From NCBI GenBank assembly GCA_007121535.1, contig SKKK01000457.1:1-35298 (forward strand): DNA of 35,298 bases. Direction: 5' to 3'. Positions 23,447 through 32,615 of the stretch are shown here, piece by piece. Position 1 is the stretch's first letter; each line of letters opens with the position of its first letter. A model generated the notes under the pieces. That model did not search any database, was not told the origin of the DNA, and saw only the letters and a list, made by a program, of their open reading frames with translations. The DNA is from Planctomycetaceae bacterium. Lineage in GTDB: Bacteria; Planctomycetota; Planctomycetia; Pirellulales; Pirellulaceae. The translations under genes and the position numbers were made by a program.

Positions 23447-25657
23447 ATGAACAAGACAGCAACTGCGGGTGGTTTGACTGCAACCTACAATTATGGTGAA
23501 TACGGCAGCGAATTGACACCCCAGCGGCTTTATGAAAAGTGTCTCGAGCTGGCAAACAACCTTTGGTGGTCGTGGCACCCCGAGGTACACAGTCTGTTTA
23601 GGGATTTAGACCCTATTCGCTGGAGGCAATTGGACCACAATCCTATTGCTCTGCTTCACGAGTTCACTCCCGAGCGTCTGGCCTCGCGTGCCTCGGAAAT
23701 GGTGCTGCATAGCCGCATCAATTACCACTATCGCAGGCTGAAGGAGTACGTATCCGAGCGTCGAAAGACTTGGGGCGTCGAGCATGCCGGGGTGCTGGGC
23801 GCGTTGCCCGTGGCCTACTTTTCCGCAGAGTTCGGCATCCACGAATCGATCGGTATCTACTCCGGTGGCCTGGGTGTTTTATCGGGCGATCACATCAAGA
23901 GCGCCAGTGGCTTGGGTGTTCCATTGATCGGCATCGGGCTGTTTTATGCGCAGGGCTATTTCAAGCAGAAATTGAACGACGAAGGTTGGCAGGACGAGGA
24001 GTACATTGACAACCGCGTCGAGAATCTGCCGATCGAGCCTGCGTTGTTAAAGGATGGAACGCCTTTGACGATCGACATTCACACTCGCCACGGCCGTCTG
24101 TTGGCGAAAGTCTGGCGGATGAACGTGGGACGAGTCAAATTGTTTTTGCTGGACTGCGACGTCGACGGCAACCAGCCGGATGATCGGAAGCTGACCAGTC
24201 GTTTGTACGGCGGCGACTCGCGGATACGGATCCGTCAGGAATTGGTGTTGGGTGTGGGAGGAGTCCGTGCGTTGCGGGCATTGAATATCCAACCGGGCGT
24301 GTTTCACTTGAACGAAGGGCACAGCGCCTTTGCAACGCTGGAAGCGATGCGCGAGCGGATGCAGGACGACGGGTTGTCGTTCGAGGACGCGATGCGGCAG
24401 GTTGCCCGTCAAACGGTCTTTACGACCCACACGCCGGTCCCGGCGGGCCACGACCGCTTTGACCGAGAGCTGATCGAAGAGCATTTGGGGCCGTTGCGAG
24501 ATTCCTTGGGGATTTCGCACGAGCACTTGATGGGATTGGGCCGCGTCGACCCGCACAACGAGGGCGAGACGTTTTGCATGACGGTCTTGGGCTTGAAGGC
24601 ATCTCGGCGAGCCAATGCGGTCAGCCAGTTGCACGGCCACATCAGCCGGCGCATGTGGGCCCACTTGTGGCCTTGGCGCGTTGAAGAAGAGGTGCCGATC
24701 GGGCACATCACCAATGGCGTCCACGTACCCAGTTGGCTGGCTTGGCAGATGCGGCAGTTGTACGACCGGCATTTCCCCGATGGTTGGTTCCAGGGCATGG
24801 GATTGCCCGGTGCATGGCAGCACATTCATGATGTCGATCCGGGCGAGTTATGGGAAACGCACAACGCCTTGAAGAACTTGCTGCTTTCGTTCGTGCGGCG
24901 TCGCGTCAGCCGCCAGTGTCGCCGTCGCCAGGAAAGCGACCAAGTCGTCGAAGCGGCTCGCAACGTGCTGAACCCCAGCATCTTGACGATCGGGTTTGCT
25001 CGACGGTTCGCGACGTACAAGCGGGCCAACCTGATCTTTCAGGACTTGGATCGGCTGGCAAGCATCGCCGACAATCCCGAGCGTCCGGTCCAGTTCATTT
25101 TCGCCGGCAAGGCGCACCCCAAGGATGAACCGGGAAAGCGGCTGATCCAGAGCATCGCCAATCTACGTCGGGATCCGCGATTCTGCGATCGAGTCGTGTT
25201 TATCGAGGACTACGACATCAACGTCTGCCGTCACCTGATCCAGGGTGTCGACGTGTGGTTGAACAATCCGCGGCGGCCTCTGGAGGCCTCGGGCACCAGC
25301 GGCCAGAAGGTGGTGCTCAACGGCGGCCTGAACCTGTCCGTACTCGATGGCTGGTGGGCCGAGGCGTACGACGGTTCCAACGGGTTTGCGATCAGCCGCG
25401 GCCGCAGCCACACGGACGACCACGAGACCGATCGTCGCGACGTGCTCAGCTTGTACGAGGTGCTGGAAGACAAGGTGATCCCGACTTTCTACGATCGCGA
25501 CATCGACGGTTTGCCCCACCGCTGGATCAAGATGATGATGAATTCGATCAGCACGCTGGCCTGGCGATTCAGCGCTCATCGCATGGTGATGGATTACACA
25601 CGCTACATGTACGTCCCGGCCGCCGGTGGCCTAAGCTGTGACATGGATCGTCGCTGA
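23447..25657 (+). CDS. glgP: Alpha-glucan (glycogen) phosphorylase
   Basis: Releases glucose-1-phosphate from glycogen or maltodextrin using a pyridoxal-phosphate cofactor (GT35 family). The 736-residue protein starts with the DUF3417-type block (LANNLWWSWHPEVHSLFRDLDP), so it belongs to the short phosphorylase type rather than the longer E. coli type. Active-site blocks are AYFSAEFGIHESIGIYSGGLGVLSGDH, FHLNEGHSAFATLE, TTHTPVPAGHDRF, GHITNGVHVPSW, FARRFATYKRANLI, FAGKAHPKDEPGK and the PLEASGTSGQKVVLNGGLNLSVLDGWW stretch around the cofactor site. ATG 23447 is supported by AGGA 8 nt upstream; a TTG at 23429 is less likely. The peptidase gene follows after 34 nt. Confidence 0.96.
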   Translation: MNKTATAGGLTATYNYGEYGSELTPQRLYEKCLELANNLWWSWHPEVHSLFRDLDPIRWRQLDHNPIALLHEFTPERLASRASEMVLHSRINYHYRRLKEYVSERRKTWGVEHAGVLGALPVAYFSAEFGIHESIGIYSGGLGVLSGDHIKSASGLGVPLIGIGLFYAQGYFKQKLNDEGWQDEEYIDNRVENLPIEPALLKDGTPLTIDIHTRHGRLLAKVWRMNVGRVKLFLLDCDVDGNQPDDRKLTSRLYGGDSRIRIRQELVLGVGGVRALRALNIQPGVFHLNEGHSAFATLEAMRERMQDDGLSFEDAMRQVARQTVFTTHTPVPAGHDRFDRELIEEHLGPLRDSLGISHEHLMGLGRVDPHNEGETFCMTVLGLKASRRANAVSQLHGHISRRMWAHLWPWRVEEEVPIGHITNGVHVPSWLAWQMRQLYDRHFPDGWFQGMGLPGAWQHIHDVDPGELWETHNALKNLLLSFVRRRVSRQCRRRQESDQVVEAARNVLNPSILTIGFARRFATYKRANLIFQDLDRLASIADNPERPVQFIFAGKAHPKDEPGKRLIQSIANLRRDPRFCDRVVFIEDYDINVCRHLIQGVDVWLNNPRRPLEASGTSGQKVVLNGGLNLSVLDGWWAEAYDGSNGFAISRGRSHTDDHETDRRDVLSLYEVLEDKVIPTFYDRDIDGLPHRWIKMMMNSISTLAWRFSAHRMVMDYTRYMYVPAAGGLSCDMDRR

Positions 25658-25691
25658 TCCGAAAGACTTTCCGGAGAAAGGTTCGTTGGTT

Positions 25692-26783
25692 ATGCCAGAT
25701 TTCCAGGCTCGGCGCGAGAAGCTGCGGCGGCGTTTGAAGAAAGCGGGGATCGAGGCCCTGCTGGTGACGGACACAACAAACGTGACCTACCTGACGGGTT
25801 TTACCGGCGACGACAGTTTCCTGTTGGTGACCCGTCGCGACGCCCTTTTGTTGAGTGATTTTCGTTTTATCGAGCAACTGGCGGAAGAATGCCCGGGGCT
25901 GGAGGTGTCGATCCGCAAGGTGGGCACCGAGATGCACGAGGCCGTCGGTGCGGCGCTCCAAGCCTGCAAATTGGGAAGCGTGGGGATCGAGGCGACCTCG
26001 ATGACCGTCGATCTGCTGGAACGTCTGACTCAGCAGGCCGAAGGCGTCGAGTTCGTGCCCACGAAACAATTGGTCGAGCAGTTTCGTGAAATCAAGGACC
26101 GGGACGAGATCAACGCGATCCGCGACGCGGTGCAGATCGCCGAGCGCGCCTTTGCGGTGATCCGCGCAGCGTTGTGTCCGGAGCAGACCGAAAAGCAGAT
26201 CGCTCATGAACTGGAAAACCAAATCCGACGTTTCGGAGGCGATCGCTGCAGTTTTACGCCCATCGTCGGAGTCGGCTCGCGGGGCGCCCTGCCGCACGCG
26301 GTCCTGTCGGATCGGCAGATCGGCGACAGCGACTTCGTGCTGATCGACTGGGGCGCCCGGGCTTCGTTGTACGTGAGCGACTTGACGCGAGTCCTGGTCA
26401 CCGGTAAAATCCCGCCCAAACTGGAGAAGATCTACGACATTGTGTTGCGCGCTCAACAGGCGGCGATCGACGCGATCCGACCTGGCGCCGTCATGCAAGA
26501 AGTGGACGCTGCAGCTCGACAAGTGATCGAAGACGCCGGGCACGCGAAGCGATTCGGTCACAGCCTGGGCCACGGCATCGGGTTGCAGGTGCATGAGTCG
26601 CCGCGTCTGGCTGCCGGACAGCAGCGAACGCTGAAGGCGGGCATGGTGGTGACCGTCGAACCCGGAATCTATTTTCCGGGATGGGGAGGAGTGCGGATCG
26701 AAGATGATGTCCTGGTGACTCGGGCGGGACACGAAGTGCTCAGCAACGTTACCCGTGATTTCGCCGACTGCGTGCTCAGCTAG
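25692..26783 (+). CDS. M24B family Xaa-Pro aminopeptidase/dipeptidase
   Basis: A 363-residue cytoplasmic metallopeptidase that should cleave the bond before proline. The N-terminal creatinase-like domain (about 1-125, ALLVTDTTNVTYLTGFTGDDSFLLV) precedes a pita-bread catalytic domain. The five metal ligands can be read: Asp in VLIDWGARASLYVSDLTR (two), His in GHSLGHGIGLQVHE, Glu in VTVEPGIYFPGWGG, and Glu in VRIEDDVLV. ATG 25692 lies 10 nt after GGAGAAAGG (25673-25681). It precedes accB by 29 nt; a peptidase of this family next to accBC (often with efp) is a common bacterial arrangement, though efp is absent here. Confidence 0.95.
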   Translation: MPDFQARREKLRRRLKKAGIEALLVTDTTNVTYLTGFTGDDSFLLVTRRDALLLSDFRFIEQLAEECPGLEVSIRKVGTEMHEAVGAALQACKLGSVGIEATSMTVDLLERLTQQAEGVEFVPTKQLVEQFREIKDRDEINAIRDAVQIAERAFAVIRAALCPEQTEKQIAHELENQIRRFGGDRCSFTPIVGVGSRGALPHAVLSDRQIGDSDFVLIDWGARASLYVSDLTRVLVTGKIPPKLEKIYDIVLRAQQAAIDAIRPGAVMQEVDAAARQVIEDAGHAKRFGHSLGHGIGLQVHESPRLAAGQQRTLKAGMVVTVEPGIYFPGWGGVRIEDDVLVTRAGHEVLSNVTRDFADCVLS

Positions 26784-26812
26784 CATCGGTTTTTTGTCAA
26801 CCGGAGAATCCT

Positions 26813-27310
26813 ATGACCGAATCCCAAAACCCGGCCGACGACGTGTTCGACGTGAGCCGTATTCGCGACTTGATCGAGCTGATGAAGGAGTTCGATCTGA
26901 GCGAGGTGGATCTACGCCAAGAAAAGCAACGGATATGTTTGCGCCGTGGAGGCTCGGCAACGGCGCCGGTCTTTTCGGCTCCGCCCGCTGCGGCGGTTGC
27001 CGCATCGACGCCCGCAGCAGCGCCGCCGCCCGTATCCGCCACCACTCAGGCGGGCGACGAGCCGAACATGGCGCTGATCCGCAGCCCCATGGTGGGTACG
27101 TTCTACCTGCGGTCCAACCCCAAGAGCGAACCGTTCGTCAAGGTGGGGGACCGTGTCTCGAAAGAGACGACCGTGTGCATGGTCGAGGCCATGAAGGTGT
27201 TCAACGAAATCCCGGCGGAAGTCAGTGGGACGATCGTAGCGGTGCTGGTGGACGAAGAAGATGCGGTCGACTTTGGCAGGCCGTTGTTCAAAGTCGATAC
27301 AAGCAAATGA
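26813..27310 (+). CDS. accB: Biotin carboxyl carrier protein of acetyl-CoA carboxylase
   Basis: Carries the biotin that AccC carboxylates and the carboxyltransferase uses to make malonyl-CoA. The 165-residue protein has an N-terminal helical part ([20 protein letters not shown]), then a flexible Ala/Pro linker (about 50-80). The C-terminal biotinyl domain follows, with [15 protein letters not shown] and the biotinylation motif [12 protein letters not shown], where Lys128 is the attachment site. A GGAG stands just before ATG 26813. accC follows after 19 nt. Confidence 0.98.
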   Translation: MTESQNPADDVFDVSRIRDLIELMKEFDLSEVDLRQEKQRICLRRGGSATAPVFSAPPAAAVAASTPAAAPPPVSATTQAGDEPNMALIRSPMVGTFYLRSNPKSEPFVKVGDRVSKETTVCMVEAMKVFNEIPAEVSGTIVAVLVDEEDAVDFGRPLFKVDTSK

Positions 27311-27329
27311 CGGCCGGTTGGAAACCAAT

Positions 27330-28673
27330 ATGTATAATCGCATTCTGATCGCAAATCGAGGCGAAATCGCGCTGAGGATCATCCGCGCTTGCCGCGAGAT
27401 GGGCATCGAAACCGTGGTCGTTTACAGCGACGCAGATCGCGAAGCGGCCTACCTGGAGATGGCTGACGAGGCCTATTGTATCGGGCCGGCCAGGAGCGTG
27501 CACAGCTATCTGAGGATCGACCGGGTCATCAGTGCGGCCGAGGTCGGCAATGTCGAGGCGATCCATCCGGGATATGGATTCCTGTCCGAAAATGCTCAGT
27601 TCAACGAAGTTTGCCGCAGTTGCAACATCGACTTCATCGGGCCGACCCCCGAGGCGATGGACATGCTGGGCGACAAGAACCAGGCGCGGCGCCTGGCTCG
27701 TGAAGCGAACGTGCCCGTCGTGCCGGGCAGCCCGGGATTGCTGGAAGACGACGAACAGGCTCTGAAGATCGCGCACGAGATCGGGTTCCCCGTGTTAGTC
27801 AAAGCTACGGCCGGTGGCGGCGGGAAAGGCATGCGAGTGGCCGGGAACGACCTGGCGCTGAAAACCGGGTTCGCTCAGGCGCAAAACGAAGCCAAAGCGG
27901 CGTTCGGCAACGCGGCCGTCTACCTGGAAAAATATATCGAGCGGCCGCGGCACATCGAGGTCCAGGTGATCGCCGACCAACACGGCAACGCCGTCCATCT
28001 ATGGGAACGCGACTGCTCGACTCAACGACGACACCAGAAGTTGATCGAAGAGAGCCCCGCGCCCAACCTGCCCGCCGAAACACGAACGGCCATCTGCGAG
28101 GCCGCGGTGCGGCTGGTCAAACTGGCCAACTATACCAATGCTGGCACGGTCGAATTTATCGTCGATCAAGACAATAATTTTTACTTCATCGAAGTCAACG
28201 CGCGGATTCAAGTCGAACACCCCGTCACCGAACTGGTGACCGGCATCGACCTGATCAAAGCTCAGATCGCCGTCGCCGCCGGCGGGACGCTGCCTTGGAC
28301 TCAAGAGCAGATCCCGCAGGTGGGATGCTCCATCGAGTGCCGGATCAATGCGGAAAAGTGGGACCGCAATTTTCAGCCCAACCCCGGTCGGATCGATTCC
28401 ATCTTCTACCCCGGCGGTCCCGGCGTTCGTTTCGACTCGCACGTCTACGCCGGCTATACCGTCCCGCCCCATTACGATTCCATGATCGGCAAACTGCTGG
28501 TCCATCGCCCGACGCGCACCGAAGCCATCGCGTGCATGATGCGAGCCCTGGATGAATTGCGAGTCACCGGGATCGAGACGACCGCGCCGTTCCATCGGCG
28601 ACTGCTGGCGCACAGTGATTTCGTCGATGGCCACGTCGACACCGGCTTCGTCGAACGCACTTGGCAAGCCTAA
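27330..28673 (+). CDS. accC: Biotin carboxylase subunit of acetyl-CoA carboxylase
   Basis: ATP-dependent carboxylation of AccB-biotin. The 447-residue protein has the biotin-carboxylase N-domain ([21 protein letters not shown]), ATP-grasp domain with [42 protein letters not shown], the active-site block [15 protein letters not shown], and the C-domain ([21 protein letters not shown]). Length is the usual 445-450. The start ATG 27330 begins the family N-terminus; the frame is open further upstream but that overlaps accB. Part of this gene (28014-28125) has a diverged relative at 34630-34741. accA and accD are not in the window. Confidence 0.98.
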   Translation: MYNRILIANRGEIALRIIRACREMGIETVVVYSDADREAAYLEMADEAYCIGPARSVHSYLRIDRVISAAEVGNVEAIHPGYGFLSENAQFNEVCRSCNIDFIGPTPEAMDMLGDKNQARRLAREANVPVVPGSPGLLEDDEQALKIAHEIGFPVLVKATAGGGGKGMRVAGNDLALKTGFAQAQNEAKAAFGNAAVYLEKYIERPRHIEVQVIADQHGNAVHLWERDCSTQRRHQKLIEESPAPNLPAETRTAICEAAVRLVKLANYTNAGTVEFIVDQDNNFYFIEVNARIQVEHPVTELVTGIDLIKAQIAVAAGGTLPWTQEQIPQVGCSIECRINAEKWDRNFQPNPGRIDSIFYPGGPGVRFDSHVYAGYTVPPHYDSMIGKLLVHRPTRTEAIACMMRALDELRVTGIETTAPFHRRLLAHSDFVDGHVDTGFVERTWQA

Positions 28674-28735
28674 TCGAACGCGAAACCGCAAACTGTTCTG
28701 CGTTCCGGTGACGCCAAAGGCGTCGAACTCCAAAG

Positions 28736-28810
28736 CCCAAGGTCGCGGTACTCCGCGCACCTTGGGTTGCCGAGTTACACGAGATCGCCGCCAAACCCCA
28801 ACGGGGTTTT
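28736..28810. repeat. Two hairpins after accC, possible terminator or dispersed repeat
   Basis: The first hairpin has outer arms 'cccaaggt' (28736-28743) and 'accttggg' (28759-28766), and inner arms 'cgcgg' and 'ccgcg', leaving a 4-nt loop. The second is 'aaacccc' (28793-28799), a 3-nt loop, and 'ggggttt' (28803-28809), followed by a short T-containing stretch. They lie 60-140 nt after the accC stop and before the convergent stop of the next gene. They could end transcription from both sides. The layout resembles compact intergenic palindromes of other planctomycetes, but no second copy exists in this window. Confidence 0.5.
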
Positions 28811-28858
28811 ACACGCTCCTGATTACGTGTTTAGCCGACTCGATCGGCTTCCTATTCG

Positions 28859-29920
28859 TCACCTCGATTCCAATCGATCACGAAGAGCGTCTTCGATCGA
28901 AGCGATCATCCCTGCCAGCAGCAACTGGACGTTCATCGGCAACGGTTCTTCTCCGTCGATGCGGAAGACGATCCGATCGGTCCGGACGGCCGGTACGATC
29001 AACGCGCCCAATTCCTCGAACGTCTCGCGGTCCATGTATTGTTGCAGATCCGGCACTTGGCTGTAGGCGCTTTGCAGGATGTCCGGCAACCAATCCGCGA
29101 ATCGTCGGGCGGCTTGCGGCGAGGCGGATTGGACGATCAGGCTGGCGCGAGGGGCCCCGGGGTCCATGCCCAGCGCCGCCCATCGCAGCCCTTCGGTCAA
29201 CACGTCGCTGGAACCACCGCCCAAGTGACGCGGAAGCTGCGGCATCAGTTCGACCACCGTGCGGCGAATATAATCCGGGGGTACCAGCAGGATCTGGATC
29301 GGATAGGCTGCGACCGAGGCAAACGCGGCGTCGAGCCCCTCGGGGGGCGAACCGGCGAAGATATCGAGGTTCTTTGCTGACAGATCGATGATGCCATCCG
29401 GCGCCATGACAATCATCCCTTTGCCGTCCATCGATTCGTCGTTGGGTGTGCTGAGGACCTTTGAAGTTAGTTCGATTCCGTAGGAACGTAGATAGCCCTG
29501 AAGCCGTTGCTGATCGACGGCGGGCGACTCTTGAAGAAACAGAAGCGTCGGCCATACGATCTGGAACTGAGGGCGACGGAGGTCCGGCCTCTCCGTCCGT
29601 GCCTTCGGGTTACCGATGCTCAGGTAAATGGGTTGCCCGCCCATGGTGGCTTGAAAGGTCTGGATGGCTTCGCTAATCAGCGGCCATCGTTTGCGGGGTT
29701 CCTCGGTCGCGGATTCCGCTTGGTCCAGGTCGGCGACGAGATCCGGAAGCGACAGCCGAGTTGGATCGAGCTTGGCGATCACAAGAGTCGTCTCGCCGAT
29801 CCACGGGCTGAGGATCGCAGCGTCGCGGTCGGGCGCTGGTTCGGCAGGGATGGCGATGCTGGTGGACGCCAGGACCAACAAGCAAGCGGTCAATCGGAGG
29901 AAGAGGTTCGATGGGTTCAT
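28859..29920 (-). CDS. Secreted protein of unknown function
   Basis: A 353-residue protein with a clear signal peptide (MNPSNLFLRLTACLLVLASTSIAIPAEP), so it is exported. The mature part is mixed alpha/beta, with pieces such as WIGETTLVIAKLDPTRLSLPDL, GGQPIYLSIGN, WPTLLFLQES, GMIVMAPDGIIDL and LVPPDYIRRTVVELMPQLP. I see no catalytic motif or metal site. The ATG 29920 has CAGGAGT 8 nt upstream. It lies in the same direction as, and 142 nt after, another exported protein gene, so they may share a transcript. Its stop converges with accC. I do not recognise a family. Confidence 0.85.
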   Translation of the reverse strand: MNPSNLFLRLTACLLVLASTSIAIPAEPAPDRDAAILSPWIGETTLVIAKLDPTRLSLPDLVADLDQAESATEEPRKRWPLISEAIQTFQATMGGQPIYLSIGNPKARTERPDLRRPQFQIVWPTLLFLQESPAVDQQRLQGYLRSYGIELTSKVLSTPNDESMDGKGMIVMAPDGIIDLSAKNLDIFAGSPPEGLDAAFASVAAYPIQILLVPPDYIRRTVVELMPQLPRHLGGGSSDVLTEGLRWAALGMDPGAPRASLIVQSASPQAARRFADWLPDILQSAYSQVPDLQQYMDRETFEELGALIVPAVRTDRIVFRIDGEEPLPMNVQLLLAGMIASIEDALRDRLESR

Positions 29921-30023
29921 GGGTGGACTCCTGAGGTTGGGTATGATTTGCTCTCACGGGTTTGTTTTCGAACGGCTCGAGTTCCGACACGGGGTCCGTG
30001 GAAAGCTACGGGATTCTCGGTAA

Positions 30024-30060
30024 CTTCGGGCTGGTCGGGACGGAGTCCCAACCTACGGCG
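30024..30060. repeat. Possible dispersed intergenic palindrome
   Basis: Between two exported-protein genes lies 'gggacggagtccc' (30037-30049), a small palindrome, inside 'ctggtcgggacggagtccca'. The next 'cccaacct' (30047-30054) is also the complement of 'aggttggg' at 29934-29941, so the 142-nt gap can fold end to end. From memory, similar 'gtaggttgggactccgtccc' segments recur in planctomycete intergenic DNA. With one copy here this is only a suggestion. Confidence 0.35.
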
Positions 30061-30062
30061 GA

Positions 30063-31610
30063 CTACTCCGCGAATCGCAGGACCAGCCGGTAGCGTGAAT
30101 CCATCAAGGGATGACCACTTAAAATGGCATGGTCGCTGTGGTACTGGTAATCGAGCGGTTGCCCGGTGAACGGCTCCGGCGGCACTGGAACGGGAAGCTT
30201 GTCCAGGCTCGGCGGTAGTTTTCCTTCATGAGCCGCCCCGTACATGCGAATCGCCTCGACTGCCTGGAGCAGGGCCAGTTGTTGTTCGAGACGGCCCCGG
30301 AAGATTCCTTCCGGACGCATCGCTGATAACCACAAATTCGCAAGCAGTTCCCTATAGCCGGTCCATTGCGTTTGCTTGCTCGAGTTACTGTCCGCATCCT
30401 TTCTGAAGGCATGAGCCTGATGAAAGGGCAGGTAAGTCCATTTGAAAAACGCATCTCGTGCGTCGTCGTGGAACCGAACCATCGCGAGGAAGACGACTTG
30501 GGCCGTCGGGTAGGCCGCGAGCTGCTCCGGGGTAAATCCCCACTCTTCCATCAAGTAACGTTTTGCCGTGGGGTACGCGGCGGCTACAATTCCCACCAAA
30601 GCGCTGCGGGCCGTCTCGCGGTCGGCGTTCGCCCAGTGTAATCCAAACTCATTCGCGAAAAACCCGGACATCTGCGAGATTAAACGATCGAGAAAGTCTT
30701 GCCAGTACTCTGGCGGTCGAGGAGTTTCGTCTACTTCACGTAGCACCCTTAATTGCAGGTAAAGTGAATCGCGTTCGATTGACTGCGAGTAACGCGAGTC
30801 CACAAGCGGACGCGGTAGCGTGGCGAACGCCCAATACAAGTTGGGCGTTTCGGGATGTTGGACCAAATGCAGGGCGTCGTCCCAAGCGTAGCCAGTACAA
30901 GCGATGCCTACGAGATTAGAAATGAAAAAGACATCCTGCCCCAAATGACGGCCCAAGGCGTATTGCTGTCCCAAGATCGCAAACGCGTCGCTGATGCGCC
31001 CTTCCGCGATCGCCACCTTGCAGCGGAGGCTCTGCATCCTCGCCACTTCACGCATCGATTGAACTTCTGGTAACAGGTAGCCGAACAAATCCTCCACTTC
31101 GCGAATGTTTCGATCCAAGTCGTAACGCCGTCGCTTCGCTGCTTCACGAAGCAACGGCGGCTGAAACGAAGTCAGACGCAGAAAATCTCTCACCTTGGCC
31201 AAAGGTAATTCATTGGGGCTCATGTTAAGCCAGACGTACGGCGGTACTTCGAAGACTGATTTTCCTTCCTTAGCAGCCTGCTCCCGAGCCGACTTCTGGA
31301 CTTCGCGGAGACGATCGCGTCGCGGATCCTGCTCGAAGAAACCCGATGCCTTCAAATAGTATAGAGCCGCGTTGCCGTCCAGCATCTCGAACTCATCAGG
31401 CAACAGCCGGTATTTCAATGCCGGACGCGGCTCGGGCTGCGGGTACAGCGTCATCTCCATCGTGCGAATCGTAATGCCCGTCTGATCGTCTTTCGATATC
31501 AGCCAGCCGCCCTCCGTCACCGGTGGCTCGTCCCCAAGTGCTGGTGAAGGCAACAGCGCGGTCATCGAAAAGACCGCAGAAAGTAGGCAAACGAATGACA
31601 CTCTGTTCAT
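30063..31610 (-). CDS. Secreted planctomycete-type protein of unknown function
   Basis: A 515-residue exported protein: signal peptide MNRVSFVCLLSAVFSMTALLPSPALGDEP, then a long helical body with segments such as LREVQKSAREQAAKEGKSVFEVPPYVWLNMSP, AIAEGRISDAFAILGQQYALGRHLGQ and RETARSALVGIVAAAYPTAKRYLMEE. The C-terminus, AVEAIRMYGAAHEGKLPPSLDKLPVPVPPEPFTGQPLDYQYHSDHAIL, is a block I know from many secreted planctomycete proteins. The start is ATG 31610, with GGGAGA about 9 nt upstream; the open frame to 31646 is discarded because the signal peptide begins here. Function unknown. Confidence 0.87.
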   Translation of the reverse strand: MNRVSFVCLLSAVFSMTALLPSPALGDEPPVTEGGWLISKDDQTGITIRTMEMTLYPQPEPRPALKYRLLPDEFEMLDGNAALYYLKASGFFEQDPRRDRLREVQKSAREQAAKEGKSVFEVPPYVWLNMSPNELPLAKVRDFLRLTSFQPPLLREAAKRRRYDLDRNIREVEDLFGYLLPEVQSMREVARMQSLRCKVAIAEGRISDAFAILGQQYALGRHLGQDVFFISNLVGIACTGYAWDDALHLVQHPETPNLYWAFATLPRPLVDSRYSQSIERDSLYLQLRVLREVDETPRPPEYWQDFLDRLISQMSGFFANEFGLHWANADRETARSALVGIVAAAYPTAKRYLMEEWGFTPEQLAAYPTAQVVFLAMVRFHDDARDAFFKWTYLPFHQAHAFRKDADSNSSKQTQWTGYRELLANLWLSAMRPEGIFRGRLEQQLALLQAVEAIRMYGAAHEGKLPPSLDKLPVPVPPEPFTGQPLDYQYHSDHAILSGHPLMDSRYRLVLRFAE

Positions 31611-31682
31611 TGTGAGAGTCTCCCATTGAAGTGGAATTTCGTGCATGTTGAACCTAGAAACGATTGGGCCGGTTATTCCGTG

Positions 31683-31765
31683 GGCGGCACGGCGCTAGCC
31701 GCCGGTTTTTGGTGCACGGGAACCGGTGGCTAGAGCCATGCCGTTGAGCCATTTCTTTGCCGATC
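31683..31765. repeat. Palindromic intergenic repeat, copy 2 (partial)
   Basis: The arms 'ggcacggcgctagccgccgg' (31686-31705) and 'ccggtggctagagccatgcc' (31723-31742) form an imperfect hairpin. The right flank 'atttctttgccgatcc' (31751-31766) equals the right flank of copy 1 at 3622-3740. The left outer arm is missing, so this copy has decayed or was inserted incompletely. It lies between the secreted-protein gene and the 3' end of the anti-sigma-like gene. Confidence 0.8.
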
Positions 31766-31838
31766 CTTAGCGGTGTTCCACGTGGTCAGTCGTCGGCCGA
31801 AAACGACTCCGGACCCCGACGGTCCCTGCTCGGTTTCC

Positions 31839-32615
31839 TTACAATACGCCATGTCGGCTTGCCTCATACAACAATTCTTCCATCATTCGCCCGCGGGTGA
31901 TGGGCGCTGGCGGCTCGAAATCGATAATCCGCTTGGCATCGGGGGCCGCCAGTTCGGCACGACCGACGCTCGGCTTGTCCATGTCCCAAGATTCCGGTGG
32001 CACGTCGCACAATGCTTCGACCGTTCGGCGGTACAACATTCCGACTCGTAATATGCCGCCGTGCCCCGAAACTTCGAAGGGCCAGGCACCGCGCGGGTCG
32101 GCGATCGTGGCGATCAGCGAATCGTCACGCGGCCGGGGGTCAGGCGGCCGAACCGGGACCTCGGGGCGCTGGTCGATTTCGGAAGCTCCATCGTCCTCCG
32201 GTATCGATGTTTCCTCTACCACGTCGACATTTTCTGTCGGCTCGGGTACCCGGACTTTCTGCCGGACCATCGCGTCCGCTGAATCGACGTCGGCGGCCGG
32301 ACGGCTGACCAGCATCAACGTCACCAATACGCCGACGGCCGCACCGCAGATCCACGATCCGGCCAAAGCGGTCCACCAGCGGTACGCAGGGGTAGGTCGC
32401 TCGACGCAAACGTGGTCCGCCGTAACCGATCGTCTTTCAGACGCTGCATCCACTCCACCTCCGCTCGCGATCCGCAGCAGCGTGACTGGGTCCAGTGACG
32501 GAGGTCGCGGCCGAGCTGCTTTCAAACGCCGCTCGATCTCGGCCAGACGGTCGCTCTCTTCGGAGTATCCGCTGTCCGGGTATTTCGTAGCCGGTTTATC
32601 AGGTTCGTGTTTCAT
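31839..32615 (-). CDS. Putative anti-sigma factor, single-pass membrane protein
   Basis: A 258-residue protein with a polar N-terminal part (EESDRLAEIERRLKAARPRPPSLDPVTLLRIASGG), one transmembrane helix (about 80-104, WWTALAGSWICGAAVGVLVTLMLVS) and a long acidic then proline-rich outer part. It lacks a visible HxxxCxxC zinc motif. The reason for the name is context: its ATG 32615 overlaps the 3' end of the ECF sigma gene by 17 nt, which is the usual arrangement for a sigma factor and its membrane-bound regulator. Direct sequence evidence for the family is weak. Confidence 0.65.
   Translation of the reverse strand: MKHEPDKPATKYPDSGYSEESDRLAEIERRLKAARPRPPSLDPVTLLRIASGGGVDAASERRSVTADHVCVERPTPAYRWWTALAGSWICGAAVGVLVTLMLVSRPAADVDSADAMVRQKVRVPEPTENVDVVEETSIPEDDGASEIDQRPEVPVRPPDPRPRDDSLIATIADPRGAWPFEVSGHGGILRVGMLYRRTVEALCDVPPESWDMDKPSVGRAELAAPDAKRIIDFEPPAPITRGRMMEELLYEASRHGVL

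Noticed and set aside
25569-26786. 405-codon minus-strand open frame opposite the M24 peptidase
   Set aside because: All five metal ligands of the peptidase are on the plus strand, and the antisense frame has no signature.
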